Shown here piece after piece: positions 1-5,523 of a stretch of DNA of 7,092 nt. The position numbers and the translations under genes are program-made. Position 1 is the first letter of the stretch; every line of letters begins with the position of its first letter. Source of the stretch: Clostridia bacterium (GTDB lineage: Bacteria > Bacillota > Clostridia > Christensenellales > CAG-138). The stretch is taken from positions 1 to 7,092 of the forward strand of contig JAFSFN010000053.1 of NCBI GenBank assembly GCA_017435185.1. The letters run 5' to 3'. Under the pieces are notes generated by a model that saw only the letters and a list, made by a program, of their open reading frames with translations, was not told the origin of the DNA and made no database searches.

Positions 1-25
1 AATTGTGAAAATGTGCATATGTGGC

Positions 26-54
26 TTGAAAAATGGTAATACTTGGTCTATTAT
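26..54 (+). promoter_or_regulatory. Probable vegetative (sigma-A type) promoter of groES-groEL
   Basis: A -35 hexamer TTGAAA lies at 26-31 and a -10 hexamer TATTAT at 49-54, separated by exactly 17 bases. Transcription would start near base 61, just before the CIRCE operator, which is the usual arrangement for HrcA-repressed chaperonin operons. An overlapping TATAAA at 52-57 has a poorer spacing of 20. Bases 1-25 hold nothing I recognise. Confidence 0.75.
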
Positions 55-65
55 AAACATGCTTG

Positions 66-92
66 TTAGCACTCTGAAAGCTGGAGTGCTAA
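66..92 (+). promoter_or_regulatory. CIRCE operator (HrcA binding site)
   Basis: TTAGCACTC at 66-74 and its exact inverted copy GAGTGCTAA at 84-92 are separated by nine bases. This is a perfect match to the CIRCE consensus. In Bacillota the HrcA repressor binds here and blocks the chaperonin operon until heat stress. The element lies right after the predicted transcription start, so it is also in the 5' untranslated leader of the mRNA. hrcA itself is not in this window. Confidence 0.97.
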
Positions 93-140
93 AATGAGCA
101 TACAGAAATTACCAATAATTGACACAGGAGGTCATTAAAG

Positions 141-425
141 ATGAAAATCAAACCCTTGGCTGACAGAGTAGTTGTCAAGAGCGTAGAAGCTGAAGAAACA
201 ACAAAGAGTGGCATCATTCTCACGGGCAGTGCAAAAGAAAAGCCCCAGATGTCCGAAGTTTTGGCAGTAGGCCCCGGCGGCATGGTTGACGGTAAGGAAG
301 TTACCATGAATGTTAAGGTCGGCGACAAAGTTATCTATTCCAAGTATGCCGGAACAGATGTAAAGGTTGACGGTGAGGAATATGTCATCGTTCGCCAGGC
401 TGATATCTTGGCAGTTGTAGAATAA
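141..425 (+). CDS. groES: Co-chaperonin GroES (Hsp10)
   Basis: This is the 94-residue co-chaperonin that forms a seven-subunit lid on GroEL in the cytoplasm and encloses the folding substrate. The length is normal for the family. The N-terminus MKIKPLADRVVVK is the typical GroES start. The flexible mobile loop spans about residues 16-34, with I25-I26-L27 as the hydrophobic tripeptide that docks onto the GroEL apical domain. The GPGG segment near residue 45 starts the roof hairpin, and the C-terminal VRQADILAVV is also typical. The start is fixed by AGGAGGT at 126-132, eight bases before ATG. The stop codon is overlapped by the groEL ribosome binding site, so the two genes are co-transcribed and their translation is probably linked. 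Control is through the upstream CIRCE site. Confidence 0.98.
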   Translation: MKIKPLADRVVVKSVEAEETTKSGIILTGSAKEKPQMSEVLAVGPGGMVDGKEVTMNVKVGDKVIYSKYAGTDVKVDGEEYVIVRQADILAVVE

Positions 426-439
426 GGAGGTAAATAGAA

Positions 440-2068
440 ATGGCAAAACAAATAAAATACGGTGAAGATGCTCGCCGCGCGCTTGAAGCAGGCATGAATG
501 CTCTTGCCGATACAGTAAAAATCACATTGGGCCCCAAGGGCAGAAATGTAGTTCTTGACAGAAAATACGGCGCACCCCTCATCACAAATGACGGTGTTAC
601 TATTGCAAAAGAAATAGAACTTGAAGATCCGTTCGAAAACATGGGTGCACAGCTTGTTAAGGAAGTTGCCACAAAGACAAACGACGTTGCAGGAGACGGC
701 ACAACAACAGCAACTCTTCTCGGCCAGGCAATCATTCGTGAAGGAATGAAGAATGTTGTTGCAGGCGCAAGTCCCATGGGCATTAAGGTCGGTATCGAAA
801 AGGCTGTTGAAACAGCAGTGGACGGTCTTAAGGCTATCAGCAAGCCCATTGCAAGCAAGCAGGCAATAGCTCAGGTCGCTTCCATTTCCGCCGGTGATGA
901 AAACATCGGTCAGCTTATAAGCGATGCTATGGAAAAGGTCGGCAACGACGGCGTTATCACGGTTGAAGAAAGCAAGACCATGAAGACAGAACTTAATGTT
1001 GTTGAAGGTATGCAGTTTGACCGCGGCTATGCTTCCGCATACATGGTAACGGATACAGACAAGATGGAAGCTGTTTTGGATAATCCCTACATTCTCATCA
1101 CAGAGAAGAAGATAAGCAATATTCAGGAGATACTTCCCCTCCTTGAACAGGTCGTACAGCAGGGCAGAAAGCTCCTCATAATCGCTGAAGATGTTGAAGG
1201 CGAAGCTCTTGCAACTTTGGTCGTTAACAAGCTCCGCGGCACATTCACCTGTGTTGCTGTTAAGGCTCCCGGCTTCGGTGACAGACGCAAGGCAATGCTT
1301 CAGGATATCGCAGTTTTGACAGGTGGTCAGGTTATTTCCGATGAACTCGGTATGGATTTGAAGGAAGCAACTATTGATATGCTCGGTACTGCTCGTCAGG
1401 TCAAAGTCGATAAGGAAAACACAACTATCGTCGAAGGTGCAGGCGATCCTTCGGAAATCAAAGTGCGTGTAAGTTCTATTCGTTCCCAGATCGAAGAATC
1501 AACTTCCGATTATGACCGTGAAAAGCTCCAGGAACGCCTTGCAAAGCTCGCAGGCGGCGTTGCGGTAATCGCTGTAGGCGCAGCAACAGAAGTAGAGATG
1601 AAGGATGCAAAGCTTCGCATCGAAGACGCTCTCAACGCAACTCGTGCAGCAGTTGAAGAGGGCATCGTTCCCGGTGGCGGTGTTGCACTCATAAATGTAA
1701 TCGGTGAAGTTGAAAAACTCTATCAGTCAGCAGAGGGCGATACAAAGACGGGTATTGCAATAGTCATGCGTGCGCTTGAAGAACCTGTTCGTCAGATAGC
1801 CGCAAACGCAGGCCTTGAAGGCTCTGTAATAGTCGATACTATCAGACGCAGTGAGCAGGCGGGCTACGGTTTCGATGCTCGTGTAAACGAATACTGCATA
1901 ATGGAAGAAAAGGGTATTATCGACCCCACAAAGGTCACACGCTCTGCACTCCAGAATGCGGCATCCATCGCAGCAATGGTCCTCACAACAGAGAGCCTCG
2001 TATGCGACATTCCCGCTCCCGAACCGGCAGCACCTGCAGGAATGGGCGGCGCACCCGGCATGTATTGA
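440..2068 (+). CDS. groEL: Chaperonin GroEL (Hsp60)
   Basis: This is the 542-residue ATP-dependent chaperonin that assembles as two stacked heptamer rings in the cytoplasm and folds proteins together with GroES. Full length for the family. The equatorial domain holds the nucleotide-binding segments TLGPKGRNV (residues 29-37), NDGVTIAKEIELED (50-63) and DGTTT (86-90), where D86 matches a key ATPase aspartate. D396 in the DALNATRAAVEEG segment matches the other catalytic aspartate (D398 in Escherichia coli). The family signature AAVEEGIVPGGG follows it directly. The apical domain lies roughly at 190-372. The C-terminal tail is rich in Ala and Pro and ends GMGGAPGMY, with only a trace of the usual GGM repeats. 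AAGGAGGT at 424-431 sets the start, 14 bases after groES ends. A terminator follows 28 bases downstream. Confidence 0.98.
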   Translation: MAKQIKYGEDARRALEAGMNALADTVKITLGPKGRNVVLDRKYGAPLITNDGVTIAKEIELEDPFENMGAQLVKEVATKTNDVAGDGTTTATLLGQAIIREGMKNVVAGASPMGIKVGIEKAVETAVDGLKAISKPIASKQAIAQVASISAGDENIGQLISDAMEKVGNDGVITVEESKTMKTELNVVEGMQFDRGYASAYMVTDTDKMEAVLDNPYILITEKKISNIQEILPLLEQVVQQGRKLLIIAEDVEGEALATLVVNKLRGTFTCVAVKAPGFGDRRKAMLQDIAVLTGGQVISDELGMDLKEATIDMLGTARQVKVDKENTTIVEGAGDPSEIKVRVSSIRSQIEESTSDYDREKLQERLAKLAGGVAVIAVGAATEVEMKDAKLRIEDALNATRAAVEEGIVPGGGVALINVIGEVEKLYQSAEGDTKTGIAIVMRALEEPVRQIAANAGLEGSVIVDTIRRSEQAGYGFDARVNEYCIMEEKGIIDPTKVTRSALQNAASIAAMVLTTESLVCDIPAPEPAAPAGMGGAPGMY

Positions 2069-2095
2069 TAATATCGTTTTGCAGTAAAATAACAG

Positions 2096-2128
2096 CAAGG
2101 CACTTCGTTGTGAAGTGCCTTGTTTATT
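2096..2128 (+). terminator. Intrinsic terminator of the groES-groEL operon
   Basis: CAAGGCACTTC at 2096-2106 pairs perfectly with GAAGTGCCTTG at 2112-2122 around the five-base loop GTTGT. TTTATT follows. The stop codon of the convergent regulator gene (2124-2126 on the minus strand) lies in the T-rich tail. On the minus strand the same stem is followed by GCTGTTATTTTAC, so it may also end transcription from the right, less efficiently. Confidence 0.88.
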
Positions 2129-3053
2129 GATAAATCTTTATTGCGCTTTCAAAAAAGTTGTGCATTGTAAAACGAAGTGTATCGGGCGACAGTATTTCGA
2201 CGTCACTGCCGAACTGTGCGAGCCATGTAATAAGCGAATCGGAGAGAGAAACGGTGACGGTAACGATAAAAGTGCTGCCCATGTCTTTTGAAAACTTTGC
2301 CAGATTTCCGAATTTATTGATAAAAGCGGCTTGCGTGTGCAGGGCGCATTTTAATTTTATGCTTATGGGAGCTGTACCCGATGTATTCAAAAATGCTTTG
2401 ATGCTGTCGTTATCGGACGGGAGCGGTGTACAGGGTGTCGGAAGGGGAAGCGAATCCAAAGCTATGCTGTGCATGGTTCGGATATCCAAAAGCAAAAAAC
2501 CGTCTTCGTCGTCCGATGTGCAGGCAAGGAACAAACCGTCGCATGTGCTGAAAACGGCATAAGGGGCAACTCTTTTCCTGATATTCACCAAGCCGTCGGT
2601 GTAGGAAATCTGTTTTGAAGCGGCTATTGCGCAATTTATTGTGTCAAGCGAAGCAAAACAGTCATTTGTCTTTTCCTTTACGGAAAGCATTGCTTTGTAT
2701 TTTGAAAGCTCTTCGGCATTTTGTGAAGTAAGTTGCAAAAGCAGTTTTTTTGAGAGCTTTTCTTCGGTGGATTTGGTGATGAAAGAAGCGTTTTGAACGG
2801 CGGCAAGCAGCAGCTTTATATCTGAAAGCGTGAACTCATGCTGTCTGAGATAATAGCCGGTAGAAGATGAACATATCTCAAAACCGAAACCTCTGAGCGC
2901 ATCAATATCACGATAGATGGTTTTGCGTTCTGCCTTTATGCCCAGCTTTGAAAGTTCGTCGATAAGCGCAGGCACGCTCAGACGATGCTCCGAGTCGGTT
3001 CTGTGCATAAAAATATCTGCAATATGTAAAAGTCTGAGCTTGGTATCTGCCAT
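2124..3053 (-). CDS. HTH_11/WYL-domain transcriptional regulator
   Basis: A predicted 309-residue DNA-binding regulator of the DeoR-like HTH plus WYL plus WCX type. A winged helix spans about residues 5-62, with recognition helix RKTIYRDIDAL at 43-53 followed by GFEI. A WYL-like domain covers about 134-200 and a WCX dimerisation domain about 230-309, including the typical ending LAQFGSDVEILSPDTLRF. Such proteins sense ligands, often nucleotides or nucleic acid, but the ligand here is unknown. The name-giving W-Y-L motif is degenerate: GLFLACT (173-179) stands where GxWYLVAY is expected. I chose ATG at 3053 because AAGGAG (3060-3065 on the minus strand) is well placed for it. An in-frame ATG at 3071 lies almost at the predicted transcription start and lacks a ribosome binding site. 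The gene is divergent from the scaffold/GGGtGRT operon, its likeliest target, and convergent with groEL. Confidence 0.9.
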   Translation of the reverse strand: MADTKLRLLHIADIFMHRTDSEHRLSVPALIDELSKLGIKAERKTIYRDIDALRGFGFEICSSSTGYYLRQHEFTLSDIKLLLAAVQNASFITKSTEEKLSKKLLLQLTSQNAEELSKYKAMLSVKEKTNDCFASLDTINCAIAASKQISYTDGLVNIRKRVAPYAVFSTCDGLFLACTSDDEDGFLLLDIRTMHSIALDSLPLPTPCTPLPSDNDSIKAFLNTSGTAPISIKLKCALHTQAAFINKFGNLAKFSKDMGSTFIVTVTVSLSDSLITWLAQFGSDVEILSPDTLRFTMHNFFESAIKIYQ

Positions 3054-3073
3054 AAAAGTCTCCTTATGCATCT

Positions 3074-3101
3074 ATTTTATAATGAAAAATTGCTGTGTCA
3101 A
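3074..3101 (-). promoter_or_regulatory. Probable promoter of the WYL regulator gene
   Basis: Read on the minus strand, TTGACA (3101-3096) and TAAAAT (3079-3074) are separated by 16 bases. Transcription would begin near 3067, giving a very short leader ahead of ATG at 3053. This supports that start over the ATG at 3071. It stands back to back with the promoter of the scaffold/GGGtGRT operon. Confidence 0.7.
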
Positions 3102-3135
3102 GCAGGGCAAAATTGCATTTTTTTTGACAAAGGTG

Positions 3136-3164
3136 TTGATACAAATTTAATTTCTCGGTATACT
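3136..3164 (+). promoter_or_regulatory. Probable promoter of the scaffold/GGGtGRT operon
   Basis: TTGATA at 3136-3141 and TATACT at 3159-3164 are separated by 17 bases, which places the transcription start near 3171. A second -35-like TTGACA at 3124-3129 exists but has only the poor TTAATT at the right distance. ACAAAT (3141-3146) and its inverted copy ATTTGT (3167-3172) flank the spacer, the -10 and the start point, so they could be operator half-sites. The 156-base intergenic region also contains GAGGAGG at 3193-3199, the ribosome binding site of the first gene. Confidence 0.75.
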
Positions 3165-3209
3165 GTATTTGTGGAAATTAAGACTAACTTATGAGGAGGA
3201 CAAGTTATC

Positions 3210-3902
3210 ATGCAATATTCCTGCGAAGTGCAAGAAATGTATTGCGTTGCAAAGGGCGCAAAGCACGATCCGGCACCCATACCTGAAGAGGGCAGATGGG
3301 TCAAAGCTAAGGAAATAAAGGATATTAACGGTTTGACACACGGTGTTGGCTGGTGTGCACCCCAGCAGGGCGCCTGCAAGCTCACACTCAATGTTAAGAA
3401 CGGTGTTATCGAAGAAGCTCTTGTTGAAACATTGGGCTGCTCCGGCATGACACACAGCGCAGCTATGGCAAGTGAAATACTTCCCGGCAAAACAATCCTG
3501 GAAGCATTGAACTCCGACGTGGTCTGCGATGCTATAAATACGGCTATGCGTGAGCTTTTCCTGCAGATTGTTTACGGCAGAACACAGAGCGCATTCAGTG
3601 AAGACGGTCTGCCCATCGGTGCAGGTCTTGAGGACTTGGGCAAGGGCTTGAGAACTCAGGTCGGTACAATGTACGGTACAAAGGAAAAGGGTCCCCGTTA
3701 TCTCGAAATGGCAGAGGGCTATGTTTTGGCAGTAGGTCTTGATGAGAACGACGAAATCATCGGTTACAAGTTCGTCAGCTTGGGCAAGATGATGGACGCT
3801 ATCAAGAAGGGCGAAGACCCCAAGACCGCTTACGAAAAGAATATCAGCACCTACGGCCGCTTCGACGAAGCAGTCAAGGTTCTCGACCCCAGGCATGAGT
3901 AA
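3210..3902 (+). CDS. IscU/NifU-N-like iron-sulfur scaffold protein paired with GGGtGRT
   Basis: A 230-residue cytoplasmic protein resembling the NifU N-terminal/IscU scaffold fold, on which iron-sulfur clusters are assembled. The core spans about residues 45-112: cysteines C49 and C56, a strand KLTLNVKNGVIEEALVET, then GCSGMTHSAAMASE at 76-89. This last stretch resembles the GCGSAIASS segment of IscU, and C106 follows in a helix. C77 is the best match to a cluster-ligand cysteine. The layout around C49 and C56 differs from classical IscU, and a C-terminal part of about 110 residues has no IscU counterpart. There is no transmembrane segment or signal peptide. GAGGAGG lies ten bases before ATG. 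It is the first gene of an operon with the GGGtGRT gene 15 bases downstream. Codon use resembles groEL, suggesting high expression. The scaffold role is inferred from the family; the real substrate is unknown. Confidence 0.85.
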   Translation: MQYSCEVQEMYCVAKGAKHDPAPIPEEGRWVKAKEIKDINGLTHGVGWCAPQQGACKLTLNVKNGVIEEALVETLGCSGMTHSAAMASEILPGKTILEALNSDVVCDAINTAMRELFLQIVYGRTQSAFSEDGLPIGAGLEDLGKGLRTQVGTMYGTKEKGPRYLEMAEGYVLAVGLDENDEIIGYKFVSLGKMMDAIKKGEDPKTAYEKNISTYGRFDEAVKVLDPRHE

Positions 3903-3917
3903 TAGGAGGATAGGGAC

Positions 3918-4913
3918 ATGGTATCATTTGAAGGTTACGAAAGAAGAATAGATAAAATCAATGCTGTTATGGCAAAGTATGGCATCGAAAGTCTCGAAGC
4001 TGCCGATGAAATGCTCAAGGCCAAGGGTATTGACGGTCGTGCCATAGTTCACGGCATACAGCCCATCGCTTTTGAAAATGCTGTTTGGGCATATACTCTC
4101 GGTGCAGCTATCGCTTTGAAAAAGGGCGTTAAGTCTGCCGCAGAAGCTGCCGAAGCAATCGGTGAAGGCTTGCAGGCTTTCTGCATTCCCGGTTCAGTTG
4201 CAGACCAGAGATCGGTCGGTTTGGGTCATGGCAACCTCGGCGCAATGCTTCTTCGTGAAGAAACAAACTGCTTCGCTTTCCTCGCTGGTCATGAGAGCTT
4301 TGCAGCAGCAGAAGGTGCTATCGGCATCGCAAAGACAGCAAACAAGGTTCGCAAGCAGCCCTTGCAGGTTATTTTGAACGGCCTCGGTAAGGATGCGGCA
4401 TACATCATCTCCAGAATCAACGGTTTCACATTTGTTGAAACAGAGTATGACCAGTTCACAGGCGAACTTAAAATAGTTTCTACAAAGGCTTTCTCAAACG
4501 GCGATCGTTCCAAGGTTCGCTGCTACGGCGCAGACGATGTTAACGAAGGCGTTGCAATCATGCGTCATGAGAGCGTTGATGTTTCAATCACAGGTAATTC
4601 AACGAACCCCACACGCTTCCAGCATCCTGTTGCAGGCACTTACAAGAAGTGGTGTAATGAGAACGGCAAGAAGTACTTCTCCGTTGCATCCGGCGGCGGC
4701 ACAGGCAGAACTCTCCATCCCGACAACATGGCGGCAGGTCCCGCTTCCTACGGCATGACGGATACAATGGGCAGAATGCATAGTGATGCTCAGTTTGCAG
4801 GTTCTTCATCAGTTCCCGCACACGTTGAAATGATGGGCCTCATCGGCATGGGCAACAACCCCATGGTTGGTGCAACAGTTGCAATGGCAGTTGCTATCGC
4901 ACAGGCTGAATAA
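3918..4913 (+). CDS. GGGtGRT-family protein of unknown function
   Basis: A 331-residue protein recognised by its name-giving motif GGGTGRT at residues 259-265, inside ASGGGTGRTLHPDNMA. Other striking segments are GLGHGNLGAMLL (101-112), AGHESFAAAEGAIGIA (from 123), ITGNSTNPTRFQHPVAG, and the Gly/Met/Ala-rich end GLIGMGNNPMVGATVAMAVA. The glycine-rich loops suggest nucleotide, phosphate or cofactor binding, but that is inference. The N-terminus is helical with an Ala/Glu-rich stretch near 72-85. It has four cysteines (C89, C118, one in VRCYGADD, one in KKWCNENG). No signal peptide is visible; the C-terminal stretch is mildly hydrophobic but reads as a soluble fold. AGGAGG lies eight bases before ATG, and the upstream scaffold gene ends 15 bases before it, so the two are surely co-transcribed. 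To my knowledge the family has no established function. Confidence 0.92.
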   Translation: MVSFEGYERRIDKINAVMAKYGIESLEAADEMLKAKGIDGRAIVHGIQPIAFENAVWAYTLGAAIALKKGVKSAAEAAEAIGEGLQAFCIPGSVADQRSVGLGHGNLGAMLLREETNCFAFLAGHESFAAAEGAIGIAKTANKVRKQPLQVILNGLGKDAAYIISRINGFTFVETEYDQFTGELKIVSTKAFSNGDRSKVRCYGADDVNEGVAIMRHESVDVSITGNSTNPTRFQHPVAGTYKKWCNENGKKYFSVASGGGTGRTLHPDNMAAGPASYGMTDTMGRMHSDAQFAGSSSVPAHVEMMGLIGMGNNPMVGATVAMAVAIAQAE

Positions 4914-4930
4914 ACGAAACCGCAATTCAC

Positions 4931-4965
4931 AAAGCCCCGCGAGTTAAAACTCGCGGGGCTTTTTA
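4931..4965 (+). terminator. Strong intrinsic terminator of the scaffold/GGGtGRT operon
   Basis: AGCCCCGCGAGT at 4933-4944 pairs perfectly with ACTCGCGGGGCT at 4949-4960 around the loop TAAA, and five T follow. Flanking AA/TT can extend the stem. The T-run forms part of a perfect 16-base palindrome TTTTTATGCATAAAAA at 4960-4975. It ends the operon 17 bases after the GGGtGRT stop codon. Confidence 0.96.
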
Positions 4966-4987
4966 TGCATAAAAACAAGCGATGGTT
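4966..4987 (+). repeat. Imperfect direct repeat, left copy (right copy at 6835-6859)
   Basis: Both copies begin TGCATAAAAA, then have AAG after one differing base (C here, T on the right), and end GATGGTT. The right copy has three extra bases in the middle. Apart from that gap, 21 of 22 bases agree by my alignment. Each copy lies just after a terminator and together they bracket the XRE-pyruvyl transferase unit. Low sequence complexity means chance cannot be excluded. Confidence 0.45.
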
Positions 4988-5041
4988 TCAACAATAACTA
5001 ACGTTTTTTTGATTGTTTGACGGTGGAGCGAAAAACACTTC

Positions 5042-5065
5042 TTACAGGAAGAAAAGCTCCTGTAA
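5042..5065. promoter_or_regulatory. Inverted repeat upstream of the XRE gene, possible operator
   Basis: TTACAGGA at 5042-5049 and its exact inverted copy TCCTGTAA at 5058-5065 are separated by eight bases. It has no T-run after it, so it is not a terminator. It lies about 80 bases before the XRE regulator start and could be an autoregulatory operator. It shares the CAGGA core with a second inverted repeat downstream. Confidence 0.5.
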
Positions 5066-5078
5066 CTATGCTGGTTTT

Positions 5079-5106
5079 GTTCCTGTTTGTTGGGCGCGTC
5101 AGGAAC
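5079..5106. promoter_or_regulatory. Second inverted repeat upstream of the XRE gene, possible operator
   Basis: GTTCCTG at 5079-5085 and CAGGAAC at 5100-5106 are exact inverted copies separated by 14 bases. With the repeat at 5042-5065 this gives four CAGGA/TCCTG half-sites within 65 bases. A possible -10 hexamer TATATA lies at 5116-5121, but I see no good -35 partner for it. The promoter of the XRE gene is therefore unresolved, and it may be weak or need an activator. Apart from the terminator and these repeats I see nothing else in 4914-5143. Confidence 0.45.
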
Positions 5107-5143
5107 TATCATTCTTATATAGCGGTGTTTTGGAGGAAGAAAA

Positions 5144-5473
5144 ATGCTTGTTTTTGATATGCATGATATCGGAGAAAGATTGCTTGCCATGAGAAAACGG
5201 AAAGGGATTACTCAAAGTGAGGCTGCTGAAAAAGCAGGTTTATCGGATCGTACTTATGCGGATATTGAACGCGGAACGGTAAATATGAGGCTTGATACGT
5301 TACTTAAAATTTGCCGCACATTTAATGTAACGCCCGATGAATTGCTTACAAAGGAAAACGCTCTTTTTTCGTATGAAGAGGAAGATATCCTGAACAAGCT
5401 GAATAACTGCACAGCAAAACAACGCAAAACCGCACTGGAACTGTTATCGGTATATTTCAAATCATTGGATTAA
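5144..5473 (+). CDS. XRE-family helix-turn-helix regulator
   Basis: A 109-residue DNA-binding protein with one HTH_3 (Cro/C1-type) domain at about residues 9-68. The helix-turn-helix runs from TQSEAAEKAGLS (23-34) into the recognition helix DRTYADIERGTV (35-46). The stretch DTLLKICRTFNVTPDELL (51-68) is the classical end of the domain. A short helical C-terminal part of about 40 residues, rich in Glu, Lys and Leu, may dimerise. No ligand-sensing domain is present. GGAGGA at 5132-5137, six bases before ATG, sets the start. The pyruvyl transferase gene starts 28 bases after its stop, so the two are probably co-transcribed and this protein probably regulates its own unit. It may bind the inverted repeats at 5042-5106. 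Such small regulators are common on mobile DNA and in regulated surface-polysaccharide loci. Confidence 0.9.
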   Translation: MLVFDMHDIGERLLAMRKRKGITQSEAAEKAGLSDRTYADIERGTVNMRLDTLLKICRTFNVTPDELLTKENALFSYEEEDILNKLNNCTAKQRKTALELLSVYFKSLD

Positions 5474-5494
5474 TCTTTGAATGCAGGTTAGGGG

Positions 5495-5523
5495 TTTTGA
5501 TATGGCAAGAATTTTGATATGGC
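5495..5523 (+). repeat. 12-base direct repeat across the pyruvyl transferase start
   Basis: TTTTGATATGGC occurs at 5495-5506 and again at 5512-5523, a period of 17 bases. The first copy contains the chosen ATG at 5502. The second contains an out-of-frame ATG at 5519. The core TTTTGATATG also occurs at 5152-5161, near the start of the XRE gene. Loss or gain of one 17-base unit would shift the reading frame. Confidence 0.8.

Noticed and set aside
385..858. A 157-codon open frame on the minus strand inside groES-groEL
   Set aside because: It is antisense to unmistakable chaperonin sequence and its product resembles no known family.
2158..2562. A 134-codon plus-strand open frame opposite the WYL regulator
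   Set aside because: The minus-strand frame shows coherent HTH, WYL and WCX domains; this one shows none and lies just after a terminator.
3054..3071. An earlier ATG giving six more residues to the WYL regulator
   Set aside because: It almost coincides with the predicted transcription start; AAGGAG serves the ATG at 3053.
3124..3152. TTGACA with TTAATT as the main operon promoter
   Set aside because: The -10 is poor compared with TATACT at 3159-3164, which pairs with TTGATA at the ideal spacing.
3189..3896. A 235-codon open frame on the minus strand covering almost the whole scaffold gene
   Set aside because: It mirrors the codon bias of the real gene, has no ribosome binding site or family resemblance, and the plus-strand protein has clear motifs, promoter and operon context.
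5068..5157. A 29-codon frame with a hydrophobic start that overlaps the XRE start, possible leader peptide
   Set aside because: No ribosome binding site at a usable distance; its first bases merely resemble the XRE start region.
5156..5170. GATAT and ATATC inverted arms at the start of the XRE gene as an operator
   Set aside because: Five-base A/T arms within coding sequence are expected by chance.
5481..5501. An earlier ATG giving seven more residues to the pyruvyl transferase
   Set aside because: No ribosome binding site before it, whereas AGGGG is well placed for ATG at 5502, where the family-like sequence begins.
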